Source: JBBRZM01 sp963813635 (GTDB taxonomy: Bacteria > Actinomycetota > Acidimicrobiia > IMCC26256 > JBBRZM01). Taken from it: 64,000 bases of DNA. Location: the NCBI GenBank assembly GCA_963813635.1, contig CAWEZO010000002.1:558001-622000 (forward strand), read 5' to 3'. How positions within the stretch are numbered: position 1 is the first letter of the stretch; each line of letters opens with the position of its first letter. Positions 51,210 through 62,334 of the stretch are shown here, piece after piece. The notes below the pieces were generated by a model that saw nothing but the letters and a program-made list of their open reading frames with translations, did not search any database and was not told the origin of the DNA. Made by a program: the position numbers and the translations under genes.

Positions 51210-52936
51210 ATGCTCGATTACCTGATCGCCGGTGGCACCGTCGTCGACGGCACCGGCGCGCCCGGCCGTGCGGCCGACGTCGGGGTGCGCGATGGTCGCA
51301 TCGTCACGGTCGGCGAGATCGACGAGGCGGCCACGACGGGGTCGATGCCACCGGACTGATCGTGTCGCCGGGCTTCGTCGACCCGCACACCCACTACGAC
51401 GCGCAGCTCTTCTGGGATCCCGAGGCATCGCCGTCGAACGTGCACGGCGTGACCACGGTCATCGAACGGCAACTGCGGGTTCACCCTCGCGCCGTTGAAG
51501 GCGAAGGACGCCGACTACATCCGGCGCATGATGGCGCAGGTCGAAGGCATGTCGCTTCCCGCGCTCGAAAACGGCGTCGACCTGGAACTGGGAGACGTTC
51601 GCCGAATACCTGGAGCAGCTCGAGGGCAACGTCGGCGTCAACGCCGGGTTCCTGGTCGGCCACTGCGCGGTGCGCCGCTACGTGATGGGCACGGACGCGG
51701 TCGGAAGCGAGGCCACGCCGCAGCAGGTCGCCGACATGGTGCAGGTGCTGCACGAGTCGATCGACGCCGGCGGTCTCGGCTTCTCGACCACGCTCGTCGT
51801 ACACGCACTCGGACGGTGACGGTCAGCCGGTGCCGTCACGATGGGCTTCGCACGACGAGGTGCTCGCCTTGTGCGCGGCGGTGAAGCGAGCACGAGGGCA
51901 CGACTCTCGAAGGCATCATCGACGGCTGCCTCGACAAGTTCTCCGACGACGAGATCGACCTGTTCGTCGCGATGTCGGTCGCAGCACGCCGTCCGCTCAA
52001 CTGGAACGTCCTCACCGTCGACTCACGCGTGCCTGACCGAGTGCCTCGCCAGCTCGCGGCGTCGACGCGCGCCGAGGAGTCCGGCGGCCGGATCGTGGCG
52101 CTGACGATGCCCGTCCTCGTGCCGATGAACATGAGCTTCCTCACCTACTGCGCGCTGTTCATGATGCCGGGATGGAAGGACGTGCATGAGCCTCCCGGTG
52201 CCCGAGCGCATGGCGAAGCTGCGCGATCCCGAGACGCGTACCTGGATGAACGACCGGGCGCACTCCGAGGAGGCCGGCGTGTTCCGCCGCCTCGCCGACT
52301 GGAAGAACTACGTCATCGGCGACACGTACTCCGCTGCCAACGAGGGGCTGAAGGGCCGCACGGTCGCCGACGTCGCCGCCGAGCGGGGCACCGAGCCGTT
52401 CGACACGTTGCTCGACATCGTGCTGACCGACGACCTGCGCACGATCCTGTGGCCGATCGCGCCCGACGGCGACGCCGCGTCGTGGGAGCTGCGCACGGCA
52501 GGTGTGGGACGACCCCCGCGCGATGCTCGGCGGCTCCGACGCGGGCGCGCACCTCGACCGCATGTGCGGCGCGCCGTACACGACACGCTTCCTCGGCGAC
52601 ATGATCCGCGGCCGCAAGCTCGTGCCGCTCGAGCGGGCGGTACAGCTGATCACCGACGCGCCCGCGCAGCTGTTCGGATTGCGCGAACGGGGCCGGATCG
52701 CCGAGGGCTTCCACGCCGACATCGTGGTGTTCGACCCGCAGACGATCGGCGCCGAGCACGCCACGCTGGTGCACGACCTGCCCGGCGGCAGCGCCCGCCT
52801 CACGGCCGGCTCGCACGGGATCGTGCACGTGCTCGTCAACGGCGTCGAGACGGTCGTCGACGGCAGGCCCACGGGCGCCCTGCCCGGCACCATCTTGCGC
52901 TCCGGCAGAGACACCGCCAGTGTCGTCACCGGCTGA
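51210..52936 (+). CDS. N-acyl-D-amino-acid deacylase-like amidohydrolase, many frameshifts
   Basis: Metal-dependent hydrolase of the D-aminoacylase group. Pieces in order: LDYLIAGGTVVDGTGAPGRA, the metal motif SPGFVDPHTHYDAQLFWDP, MGTDAVGSEATPQQVADMV, WNVLTVDSR, LGGSDAGAHLDRMCGAPY and the C-terminal beta-sandwich (IAEGFHADIVVFDP). Seven or eight frame changes fall near 51347, 51465, 51590, 51800, 51895, 52025, 52190 and 52500, at least one of them in a G-run. Either local sequencing quality is poor or the gene is decaying; conservation of all motifs favours error. Substrate not readable. Divergent from proA. Confidence 0.7.
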
Positions 52937-52952
52937 CGCCTGCCCAAAATCC

Positions 52953-53001
52953 ATTCTTGCGTCAGCAGCCGGGATGTCACCCCGGTTTGCGACGCAAGAA
53001 T
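52953..53001. terminator. Stem-loop between the amidohydrolase and proB
   Basis: Perfect 11-base arms ATTCTTGCGTC and GACGCAAGAAT, with an inner CCGGG/CCCGG stem. It lies 17 bases past the amidohydrolase stop between two convergent genes, so it may end transcription in both directions. No U-tract. Confidence 0.55.
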
Positions 53002-53218
53002 GAGTGCCGAGGCGCGAACAAGGGGGACCAGTCAGTCCGGAGCCTGGGTGGCGCAGCCCTTGCGGGCGCTGCTACCGACGGCCCGAACTCACCGGTCCCC
53101 CGCTCTTCGCCAGCCGCTGAAACCCTGCAAGCAGGGTCTTCCCCCCGTTGGCCGGCGATGAGGCTTTCTGTGCTCACGCAGTGTGACCCACGGCACACCG
53201 CGAAGCAAGGCCGGCGCG
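53002..53218. other. Non-coding or remnant segment with further inverted repeats
   Basis: The rest of this convergent gap has the inverted pairs GGGGGACC/GGTCCCCC (about 53020 and 53095) and ACCCTGC-AA-GCAGGGT (about 53122). On the minus strand a short open stretch reads KTLLAGFQRLAKSGGPVSSG before a stop, which might be a gene fragment. Nothing else is recognisable. Confidence 0.35.
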
Positions 53219-54310
53219 TCAATCGGGGAGCACGACGAGGTCGTCGCGGTGGATGACCTCATGCGAGACACCGTCGCCGAGCTCACTCGTGCGGCGCCCG
53301 GCGACCGCCCGCAGGCCCTCGGCCGAGTAGCGGACCAGGCCCTTGGCGAACGCGCGGCCATCGTCGCCGACCACCTCGACGGGCTCGTCGGCCGAGAACT
53401 GGCCGTCGACCTCGAGCACACCGGCGGGAAGCAGCGATCTGCCGTCGTGGCGCAGTGCCCGTTGCGCACCCGCGTCGACCACGACCCGTCCCGCGGCGCC
53501 CTGGGCGAAGGCGATCCACAGCTTTCGGCTCGGCAGCCGCTCGGCCCGGGGACGGATCGAGGTGCCGACTTGCCGGCCGTCGAGCGCCCCGACGATGACG
53601 CCCGGCATCTCGGCGCCTGCGATCACCGCACGAACGCCCGACCACGCTGCGATCTTCGCCGCGGCCAGCTTGCTCGCCATGCCGCCACTCCCGCGCTCGC
53701 TGCCCGCCGCACCGGCGCCCGACTCGAGCGCCGCATCGACCTCCACGATCTCCTCGATGAGCGACGCTTCGGCGTCGAGGCGGGGATCCGCGGTGAACAG
53801 CCCGGGCGTGTCGGTCAGCAAGACCAGCAGGTCGGCGGTCACGAGATGCGCGACGAGCGCAGCGAGCCGGTCGTTGTCGCCGTAGCGGATCTCGTCGTCG
53901 GCGACGGTGTCGTTCTCGTTGACGATCGGCACGACGCCCAGGTCGAGCAGCCGGCCGAGCGTCTCTCGTGCGTGCAGATACTGCGAGCGTTGCGAGAAGT
54001 CGTGCGGCGTGAGCAGCACCTGGCCGGCGACCAGGTCGTGTCCCGCGAGGATCGCGCCCATGCGCTCCATCAGTCGCGGCTGGCCGACGGCGGCGATCGC
54101 CTGGAGCATCCCGAGGCTCGTAGGACGGGCGTCGAGCCCGAGGACCGGGAGGCCGGCCGCAATGGCACCCGAGCACACCAGGACGATCTGGTGGCCTTCG
54201 CGTCGGGCCTCGGCGACGTCGGTACAGAGCTTCACGAGCGCGGCCTCGTCGAGCTCGCCCGATACGGCGGTGATCGACGAGGTGCCGACCTTGACCACCG
54301 CGACGCTCAC
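53219..54310 (-). CDS. proB: Glutamate 5-kinase
   Basis: First step of proline synthesis. 363 residues, intact. Amino-acid-kinase domain (VVKVGTSSITAVSGELDE, VLVCSGAIAAGLPVLG, VVPIVNENDTVADDEIRYGDNDRLAAL) and a C-terminal PUA domain (GRVVVDAGAQRALRHDGRSL). GTG start overlaps the obg stop by 4 bases, the usual obg-proB coupling. Confidence 0.97.
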   Translation of the reverse strand: MSVAVVKVGTSSITAVSGELDEAALVKLCTDVAEARREGHQIVLVCSGAIAAGLPVLGLDARPTSLGMLQAIAAVGQPRLMERMGAILAGHDLVAGQVLLTPHDFSQRSQYLHARETLGRLLDLGVVPIVNENDTVADDEIRYGDNDRLAALVAHLVTADLLVLLTDTPGLFTADPRLDAEASLIEEIVEVDAALESGAGAAGSERGSGGMASKLAAAKIAAWSGVRAVIAGAEMPGVIVGALDGRQVGTSIRPRAERLPSRKLWIAFAQGAAGRVVVDAGAQRALRHDGRSLLPAGVLEVDGQFSADEPVEVVGDDGRAFAKGLVRYSAEGLRAVAGRRTSELGDGVSHEVIHRDDLVVLPD

Positions 54311-55544
54311 GAGAAGCCCTCGACGAACTCCAGCTCGACCGGTCCGATTCGCACCGTGTCACCTTCGCGCGCACCGGCCCGGCTGAGCGCCCGTTCCACG
54401 CCCATCTTCCGAAATCGGTCCTGAACGTACGCGATCGCCTCGGTGTTGGTGAGGTCGGCCATCGCGACCACACGCTCGGCTGCCCGGCCACTCACCCGCC
54501 ACGTGCCGTCGTCATCACGGTGCACGGAGAACCCTTCCTCGAGGGGGCGGAGCACCACGAAGCCCTCGGTCTCGGGCTCCGCCGCGCGCGCCTCCTCGAC
54601 CAGCGTGGCAAGCGCGCCGAGGAACGGGTCGAGCCCCCGGTGCGTGACCGCCGAGATTTGCATCCCGTCGTAGCGCGTGTCGTCGCGACATCGGCCTTGC
54701 TGCCGACAACGAGTCGCGGCCGTTCCAACAGTTCCGGGCGGTAACGGCCGAGCTCGTCGAGCAACACGCGTTCCTGGTGTTGCGGACTGTGCTCCTCGAC
54801 GCTCGCGAGGTCGAGCAACAACACGAGCACTCGCGCGCGCTCGACGTGGCGGAGGAACTGGTGACCGAGACCACGACCGTCGGCCGCGCCCTCGATCAGC
54901 CCGGGGATGTCGGCGAGCACGAACTCGTGTTCACCGAAGCGCACCACACCGAGATTTGGCACCAACGTCGTGAACGGATAATCGGCGATCTTCGGACGCG
55001 CCGCGCTCACCGCCGCGATCAGCGTCGACTTCCCCGCGTTGGGGAAGCCGACCAGCGCGGCGTCGGCCATCAGCTTGAGCTCGAGCCGCAGCCAGTGCTC
55101 CTCGCCGTACTCACCCTGCTCCGCGAAGCCCGGCGCTCGTCGTGCGTTGGAGAGAAAGCGGGCGTTGCCGCGCCCACCCTGTCCACCGTGTGCTGCGAGA
55201 TACCGGTCGCCGTGACACACCAGATCGGCCAACAGCTCACCACCGCGGTGGTAGACAACGGTGCCTTCGGGCACCGCCACAGTGAGATCCGCGCCCGCCG
55301 AGCCGTGACGTTGGTTGCCCGAGCCGTGTGTGCCCGACTTCGCGCGCCGATGTGGATGGTCGCGAAACGCGAGCAACGACGCGGCGTTGCGATCGGCTCG
55401 CAACCACACGTCGCCACCTTTTCCGCCGTCCCCGCCGTCGGGACCACCCTTGGGCACGTGCGCCTCGCGCCGGAACGAGATCGCGCCCGCGCCGCCGTCA
55501 CCCCCGCGGGCGTTGAGCTGAACCTCGTCGACGAACTGGGACAC
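54307..55544 (-). CDS. obg: GTPase Obg, one frameshift
   Basis: Essential GTPase in 50S assembly and stress control. The glycine-rich Obg fold comes first (FVDEVQLNARGGDGGAGAIS), then the G domain with GFPNAGKSTLIAA, DIPGLIEGAADGRGLGHQFL and SKAD as a weak G4 motif, then after a frame change near 54680 the OCT domain (FVVLRPLEEGFSVHRDDDG). One base missing overall. GTG start at 55544 (MSQFVDEVQ) is chosen because the Obg fold begins there. Confidence 0.93.
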
Positions 55545-55733
55545 GCTGTAAGGATACGGAGCGAAAGCACCCGCGCTTCGGCCCAAATCTGGACGGGTGG
55601 CGGGCGCCGGAGGACGAGGAGCTCGCCGTCGACCTGCTCGAAGCGGCGCGCGGCACTGCCGACGAGATCCAGATGGACTGGCCGGCCCGGGAAGCGGCCG
55701 AGCTGCTCGGCCAGCCGACGTTAACCGCGACGA

Positions 55734-55985
55734 TCAGGCGGGTACGACGTCGACGAGCTTGCGGCCCCGGCGATGACCGAACTGCACGACACCATCGGCC
55801 TTCGCGAACAACGTGTCATCGCTGCCGAGACCGACGTTGTCGCCTGGGTGAAACAGCGTGCCGCGTTGGCGGACGATGATCGCGCCGGCACGCACCTCGG
55901 TACCGTTTCCGACCTTCACGCCCAGCCGCTGAGCGGACGAGTCGCGTCCGTTGCGTGAGGAGGCGGCGCCCTTCTTCTTCGACAT
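55734..55985 (-). CDS. rpmA: 50S ribosomal protein L27
   Basis: 83 residues, intact: MSKKKGAASSRNGRDSSAQR and GGTEVRAGAIIVRQRGT-like core (NGTEVRAGAIIVRQRG). It overlaps the rplU stop. The 189 bases between it and obg hold no clear gene; one plus-strand frame there is open but lacks a start codon. Confidence 0.97.
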   Translation of the reverse strand: MSKKKGAASSRNGRDSSAQRLGVKVGNGTEVRAGAIIVRQRGTLFHPGDNVGLGSDDTLFAKADGVVQFGHRRGRKLVDVVPA

Positions 55986-56377
55986 CAGCCGTCACCTTTC
56001 TCGGCGGGTGCAGCGGGCTTCGTGGTCGTCGCGTCGGCCGGTGCCGGCGACTTCTTCGCTACCCGGGCCTCGTTCGGTCCGGCCGAGATCCCCGTGATCT
56101 CGATGAGCGAGTAGTGCTGGCGGTGACCCCAGCGCTTCCGCTCGTTGCTCTTGTTCTTGTACTTGAAGCCGGTGATCTTCGGCCCCTTCGCGTCGCCGAC
56201 GACCTTGGCGTTCACGGAGACGGCACTGAGCTCGGCCGGCGTCGCCAGCACCTTCGCGCCGTCGACGACCAGAATCGGCGTCAGGGTGAGGTCGCCGGTC
56301 GCGACGCGCTCGACCTCGAGCTGCTGGCCTTCTTCGACCCGATACTGCTTGCCGCCGCTGCGGATGACTGCGTACAT
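55985..56377 (-). CDS. rplU: 50S ribosomal protein L21 with C-terminal extension
   Basis: 130 residues from the ATG at 56377 (MYAVIRSGGKQYRVEEGQQL); core motif FKYKNKSNERKRWGHRQHYS. The core ends near residue 103 and is followed by a roughly 25-residue Ala/Pro/Lys tail (SPAPADATTTKPAAPAEK) absent from standard L21. First gene of rplU-rpmA-obg-proB. Confidence 0.95.
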   Translation of the reverse strand: MYAVIRSGGKQYRVEEGQQLEVERVATGDLTLTPILVVDGAKVLATPAELSAVSVNAKVVGDAKGPKITGFKYKNKSNERKRWGHRQHYSLIEITGISAGPNEARVAKKSPAPADATTTKPAAPAEKGDG

Positions 56378-56442
56378 GACTCCTGCTGACTGCCGTACCG
56401 ACGCGGAAGAGGCGCAGGAACGATCCGGGGAACCCGAGTAGC

Positions 56443-58376
56443 TTACTCGACGTCCTCGAACATGGATTGGTCGAGGAGGAAGCCCCGGCCCTGGCACGTC
56501 GGGCAGCTCTCGCTGAACGACTCGACGAGCCCCTCGGAGATGCGTTTGCGGGTCATCTCCACGAGCCCCAACTCGGAGATGTCGAAGACCTGGGTGCGCG
56601 TCTTGTCGCGAGCGAGCGCGTCTTTGAACGCCTGGAGCACCTGGTCGCGGTTCTGACGGATCTCCATGTCGATGAAGTCGATGACAATGATGCCGCCGAC
56701 GTCACGCAGGCGGAGCTGGCGGGCGATCTCGTCGCCGGCCTCGAGGTTGTTGCGGAACACCGTCTCCTCGAGGTTGGACTTCCCGACGTTCTTGCCCGTG
56801 TTGACGTCGATCACGGTGAGGGCTTCCGTGCGCTCGATGATGAGCGAGCCGCCCGACGGCAGCCAGACCTTGCGGTCGAGCGCCTTGTGCAGCTGCTCGT
56901 GCACGTGGAAGCGCTCGTAGAGCGGGAGCTGCTCCTCGACGACGTCGTGGAACTCGATCCGGTCGGCGAGCTCGGGCGCGATCGCGTCGACGTACGACTT
57001 CACCTGCTCGTAGAGCTCGCGGTCGTCGATCACGACGGCGCGGTATTCCTTCGTGAACTCCTCCCGGATCACGCGCACGACCATCGGCGGCTCCTGGTAG
57101 AGGAGCTTCGCCGACCTCGAGCTTGCGGCCAGCGCGAGATCTGCTCCCACTGCGCCTGGAGACGCTTGACGTCGCGCTCGAGCTCGTCGGGCGTCGCGCC
57201 CTCCGCCGCCGTGCGCACGATGAGCCCCGCATCCGGCGGACGCAGCCCTTCGAGCGAGCGGCGCAACCGCTTGCGCTCCTCGTCGGGCAGGCGCTTCGAG
57301 ATGCCGTAGGTGTCGGGTTGGCCGGGAACCATCACGACGAACCGGCCGGCGAGGCTCACCTCCTGCGTGAGCCGCGCGCCCTTGGCGCCGATCGGGTTCT
57401 TGGTGACCTGCACCGAGATCATCTGCCCGTTCTTGAGCATGCTCTCGATCTTGGGCTGACTCTCCTCGACATCGGCCGTGTCGAACGCGACGTCGCCGCG
57501 GTACAGCACGCCGTTCTTCGGCGTGCCGATGTCGATGAAGGCGGCCTCCATGCCGGGCAGCACGTTCTGCACCTTGCCGAGATAGATGTTGCCGTCGATC
57601 GATGTGGTCGCATCGCTCGGCGAGCTCACGGAATGTTCGACCAGGCTGCGGCCCTCGAGAATGGCGATGTGAATGGTGCCGTCGGGCCGCACGTGCACGC
57701 ACATCGTGTACCGACCTGTGGAACGGCCCTTGCGCGTGCGCCCGCGGCGGCGTTCGAGCGCCTCCTCGTCGAGGTCGTCGAGTGACGTGCGATCGGCGTC
57801 GTCGAGACCGAGGTCGGCACGCACCACTTCAGAGGACTCGGCCCGGGTGCCCGCATCGCTGTCACCGCTGCCACCCCGGCTCCGGCCGCGCCCGCCACGA
57901 CGCCGGCGACGGCTCTTGGTCGCGGTGCCGGCATCCTCGTCTGACGCCGGCACCTCGGGCGCGGGGCGGGTGTCGCCGATCTTGGGCTTCGACGCGTCGG
58001 CCTCGCCGATCTTCGGACTCGCCGACGTGGACAGCCCGGCCTCGTCCTTCGCGTCGGCGGCGACATCGTCGCTCGTCAGGCCCCGGTCGGCCGCCTGGTC
58101 GTCATCGCCGCCCTTGGTGTCGCGCCGCCCGCCACGGTCAGTGCCGGTGGTTGCGCCGGACTTGTTGCGGTTGCGGCCGCCGCGCGACCCGCGTCGACGC
58201 CGCTTGCGCGGCACCCCGCCTCCGTCGTCGCGCGCTTCGGGAGTACCGCCCGGGGTGGCGCCCTCAGTCGATCGGCCGGCATCGGGCGGCTTCGGTGCTG
58301 TGGTCTTGCCGCTTGCGTCGCGGCCGGTCGCAGGCTCGGGGGCCGTCGGGGCCGCCGGCATTGTGTCGTCGGACAT
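56443..58376 (-). CDS. rne: Ribonuclease E/G, one frameshift
   Basis: Endoribonuclease of rRNA maturation and mRNA decay, about 644 residues. A long N-terminal charged region with Arg/Gly blocks (RKRRRRGSRGGRNRN and SRRRRRGGRGRSRGG), as in actinobacterial RNase E, precedes the S1 domain (GNIYLGKVQNVLPGMEAAFI). The catalytic Asp residues are in TVIDVNTGKNVG and GGIIVIDFIDME; the zinc link is CPTCQGRGF. Frame change near 57115, one base missing. The ribosome site AGAAGGA precedes the ATG. Its usual neighbour rplU lies just downstream. Confidence 0.94.
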
Positions 58377-58389
58377 CGATTCCTTCTCT

Positions 58390-59156
58390 CATGACGCGCG
58401 CGCACGTCGTGAAGCGCACGTTCGTCTGACCCGATGAGGGCTGACGAACGGGTGTCGGCTTCGAGCGGCTCGAGCCGCGCGCCGTCGCGTTCGATCCATT
58501 GGTGGGTTCGTAGCACTCGCCATTCGACGAGCTGACCTTTGCCGATCGCGTGGAGCACCTCAACGGGACGGGTGCCACGTGGTTGGGTGGAGACCTCGAG
58601 GTCGAGGAGCACGCCGGCCGCATCGCGTCCGCACACGGTGAGGCGGCGCAACGTCGGTCGGATGTCCTCGACGACTTCTCGGCCCTTGCGGGTGCGCGTC
58701 GTCTCCAACGACACGCCGGCCATCGCGGTGTCGACCAACGTCGAGACCTCGGACTCGGTGATCGAGTCGTCGGCGGCGCCCACCGTTTCGACCCGGTAGG
58801 TGACCGCGGTGATCGCCTCTTGGAGAGCGGGCGCACGTTCGTGCAGCGCGGCGGCGCCGGTCACGTCGATGCCTTCCGGCAACGCGGCCGACAACGACGA
58901 CGGAAGTCGATCGGGGTCAACCGCATCGGCAAGCTCGACATCGAGGTACTCGGCGTCGCTCTCGTGACCGACCGAGAGCGCGAGCCCGAAGCTCACCTTC
59001 GGGCGGGGCGAGAATCCCAGCGTGAACGCGAGTGGGAGCTGCTCGATGCGAAACGCACGTTCGAACGCCGCGGGCGACGTCGCGGTGCCCGATGAACCGC
59101 ACCTTGCCGCGCTTCGTGAAGCGCAACCTGACCGGGAAGCCGGTGTCGCCGCGCAT
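58390..59156 (-). CDS. DUF2344 (radical SAM-linked) protein, frameshifted
   Basis: N-terminal MRGDTGFPVRLRFTKRGKVR and FIGHRDVAR, then after a frame change near 59070 VSFGLALSVGHESDAEYLDVELAD and the rest of the DUF2344 domain. This family (TIGR03936) is encoded beside or fused to the radical SAM protein that follows. The C-terminus is unclear: the open frame runs into rne, and the most likely end is near 58390. Role unknown; it probably works with its radical SAM partner. Confidence 0.75.
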
Positions 59157-61109
59157 CAGGACGCGACCCCGACCTTCGTCGGCAGCAGCCGCACCGGTAC
59201 GTCGCCGCCCGAGGAAAGGTCCTGTCCGGTGCCCTGGCTCCCGCCTGCGGGCGCGAGCGAGCGACGCGACGACATGTTCGAGGGCGTAGTCGGTGCACAC
59301 GCCACAGTCGTAGCACGGCGTCCAGCGACAATCGGGGAGGCCGTGCTCGGCCAGCGCCTCCTGCCAGTCGTGCCAGAGGAAGTCGCGGTGCAGCCCGGCG
59401 GCGATGTGATCCCACGGCAGGATCTCGTCAGCGCTGCGGTGCCGCGTCACGTACCAGTCGGGATCGAGGCCCTCGGCCGCCATCGCATCGAGCCACCGTG
59501 CGAGCTCGAAGCGCTCGCTCCATTCCTGGAACGTGCCGCCGCCGCGCCAGACCCGCTCGATCACGCGCCCGATCCGCCGGTCACCGCGACTCACGATGCC
59601 CTCGGCGAAGGTCGCTTCGGGATCGTGCCACTTGATGTTGGCGCCGGTGTTGCGCAGACGCGTCGCGCAGCATCGAGACCTTGCGGCGCAGCTCGGCGAC
59701 GCCGTTCTGGCCGAACCACTGGAACGGCGTGTGTGCCTTCGGAACGAAACCACCGACTGACGCGGTGCAACTCGCCTGCTTGGTGTGCTTGCGCCCGACG
59801 GCGACGACGTTCTTGGCCAGCTCCGCGATGCCGAGCGTGTCGTCGTCCATCTCGGTGGGCAGTCCGATCAGGAAGTAGAGCTTCACCCGGCGCCATCCCT
59901 GGGAGTAGGCACCGTCGACCGCCGCGTAGAGGTCCTCCTCGGTGATCATCTTGTTGATGACCTGGCGCATGCGCCAGGTGCCGGCCTCGGGCGCGAACGT
60001 CAGCCCGGTGCGGCGCACCTTCTGGATCTCGCTCGCGAGACCCACCGTGAACGCGTCGACGCGCAGCGACGGGAGCGACAGGCTGACGTTGCCGCACCCC
60101 TCCTGCTCGTTGACGAGATCGGCGACGAGGCCGTCGATACCCGAGAAGTCGGCGCTCGACAGCGACGTGAGCGCGACCTCGTCGTAGCCGGTGCGACGCA
60201 GGCCGTCGAGCGCCATCGTGCGCACCTGCTCGACGGGTCGTTCCCGGACCGGACGGGTGATCATGCCGGCCTGACAGAACCGACACCCGCGCGTGCAGCC
60301 GCGGAAGATCTCGACGTTGAGCCGGTCGTGCACCACCTCGATCAGCGGCACGAGCTGCTGCTTCGGGTACGGCCAGTCCGCCAGGTCGGCGACCGTGCGC
60401 TTGTCGACGCTCGCCGGGCACGTCGTCGTAACGCGGCCGCACCTCGGCGATGAACGCGCCGTCGTAGGTGACGTCGTACATCGACGGCACGTAGACACCG
60501 GGGATCGTCGCCAGCTCGTGCAGCACGACCTCGCGACCGGACCGACCGCTGCGTTTCCACGCGCCCGATGACCTCGGTGATCTCGCCGACGGGCTCTTCG
60601 CCGTCGCCGATCACGAACGCGTCGACGAAGTCGGCGAGCGGCTCGGGGTTGAACGTGCAGTGGCCACCGGCGATCACGATCGGATGCTCGGCGCCGCGAT
60701 CCTCGGCCCGTACCGGGACACCGGCGAGGTCGAGGCAGTTCAGGAGGTTCGTCGACACGAGCTCGGCCGAGAGGTTGAACGCGAGCACGTCGAAGTCGGC
60801 CGCCGTCGCGGTGGGTGTCGACCGAGAAGAGCGGCACCGACGCGGCCCGCATCTCGGCTTCGAGGTCGATCCACGGCGCGTAGGAGCGCTCGGCGACGGC
60901 GTCGTCGCGTTCGTTGAGGATCTCGTAGAGGATCTGGAGCCCCTGGTTGGGCAGCCCGATCTCGTAGGTGTCGGGGTAGATGAGCAGCCAGGCGACCGGA
61001 GTCCGGGCCGGTGCGCCGGCCTGACGCTGCCTCGCTCCATCCCGATGTAGCGAGCGGGCTTCTCGACCCTGGCCAGGAGCGGTTCGATCCGCGGCCAGAG
61101 GTTGGACAT
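59157..61109 (-). CDS. B12-binding-domain radical SAM protein (TIGR03960 type), many frameshifts
   Basis: An N-terminal part (MSNLWPRIEPLLARVEKPARYIG) and a B12-binding-like domain (ADFDVLAFNLSAELVSTNLL, IVIAGGHCTFNPEPLADFVD) precede the radical SAM core with FRGCTRGCRFCQAGMITRP (Cx3Cx2C) and GLTFAPEAGTWRMRQVINKM. C-terminal Cys-containing motif WTPCYDCGVCTDYAL. Frame changes near 61020, 60830, 60560, 60420 and 59665. The 3' boundary with the DUF2344 gene is approximate. Substrate unknown. Confidence 0.82.
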
Positions 61110-61128
61110 CTGAACCTTCAGCCTAGTC

Positions 61129-62334
61129 TCAGCCCCGGCGCCGAGGATTCAGGCGAACCGGCGCATGTGGATGTTCGCGACGAGCCCGATGCAGGCGAAG
61201 CAGACGATGACCGACGAGCCGCCGTAGCTCATGAACGGCAGCGGGATGCCCGGTGATCGGCATGATGCCCATCGTCATCCCGACGTTCTCGAAGACCTGG
61301 AACATGAACATCGCGAGGACCCCGACGCAGACAGGGTGCCGAAGAGGTCGTCGGCCAGCCGGGCCGTTCGCCAGGTGCGCCACACGATCAGCGCGAACAG
61401 CGCGAGCAGCGTCGCGCCGCCGACGAAGCCGAGCTCCTCGCCCACCACGGTGAAGATGAAGTCGGTGTGCTGCTCGGGCACGAAGCCGAGCCGTTGGTCT
61501 GCGTGCCCTCGAACAGGCCCTCGCCCGGTGAGCCCGCCGTTCGCGATCGCGATCTTCGACTGGTCGAGGTTGTAGGTCGTACCGCGCTCGTGTCGCCGCC
61601 CTGGTCGAGGAAGCGACGTCAGCCGGTCGACCTGGTACTGCTTCAGCACGCCCGAGGTTCACCGCGCGCGATGGCGCCCGTGCGCACCGAGCAGCAGCAG
61701 GATCGACGAGGTGGCGGCCGCGCGACCCGCCGACCGCGAGCATCGCGAACACGATCAACCCGAGCACGAGGTCGGTGCCGAGGTCGGGCTGCAGCATGAC
61801 GAGCCCGATCGGCACGACCCGCGAGCACGAGCGCGACCGTCGAGCCGCCGGACGTCGAGGTCGCCGCGGTGCAGCTAGCAGTAGCCGGCGAGCACGAGGA
61901 TCAGCGAAGAACTTCGCGAACTCGCGACGGCTGGAGCTGGAACGGACCGAGCTGGAACCGGGCCTGCGCTCCCCTTCGAGCTGCGCGCCGATGCCGGGCG
62001 ACGAGACCGCGAGCAGGACGAACATCAGCCGGCGTAGCCGATCAGCGCGAGGTCGCGCAGCTTGCGGTAGTCGATCGGCCATGACCGCCACCATCGCAGC
62101 ACGCCGAGCGACGACGACGACGCCTGGCGCTTGACGTAGTACAGCGGGTCCCGCCGCTGCTCGGCTGTGTGCGGGTCGCGCGAGTAGATCATCAGCAGGC
62201 CGAGCCCGGCCGTGACGATCGAGCGCCGCGACGAGCAGCGACGTCGAGGTGGCGCAACGGCGACGACTGGAGGCGCGCCCGCCGGTCGGAGAGCACCGCC
62301 GACGGGCGCTCGGCGCGCTGCGATCGTCGCCATC
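61129..62334 (-). CDS. rodA: Rod-shape SEDS protein RodA/FtsW, many frameshifts
   Basis: SEDS peptidoglycan polymerase. Recognisable pieces: TAGLGLLMIYSRDPHT and DPLYYVKRQ, IDYRKLRDLALIGYAG, AIANGGLTGRG, PEQHTDFIFTVVGEELGFVG and, near the C-terminus, MTMGIMPITG followed by a frame change into PFMSYGGSS. There are about ten frame changes in 1.2 kb. ATG at 62333 overlaps the mrdA stop. Order mrdA-rodA is the usual elongation pair. Confidence 0.8.
   Translation of the reverse strand, partial: DGDDRSAPSARRRCSPTGGRASSRRRCATSTSLLVAALDRHGRARPADDLLARPAHSRAAAGPAVLRQAPGVVVVARRAAMVAVMADRLPQAARPRADRLRRLMFVLLAVSSPGIGAQLEGERRPGSSSVRSSSSRREFAKFFADPRARRLLLAAPRRPRRPAARRSRSCSRVVPIGLVMLQPDLGTDLVLGLIVFAMLAVGGSRGRHLVDPAAARCARAPSRAVNLGRAEAVPGRPADVASSTRAATRARYDLQPRPVEDRDRERRAHRARACSRARRPTARLRARAAHRLHLHRGGRGARLRRRRDAARAVRADRVAHLANGPAGRRPLRHPVCVGVLAMFMFQVFENVGMTMGIMPITGHPAAVHELRRLVGHRLLRLHRARREHPHAPVRLNPRRRG

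Noticed and set aside
57069..58376. Programmed frameshift in rne and other genes
   Set aside because: No slippery heptamer stood out at the sites inspected, and indels occur in unrelated genes at similar rates, which fits sequencing error better.
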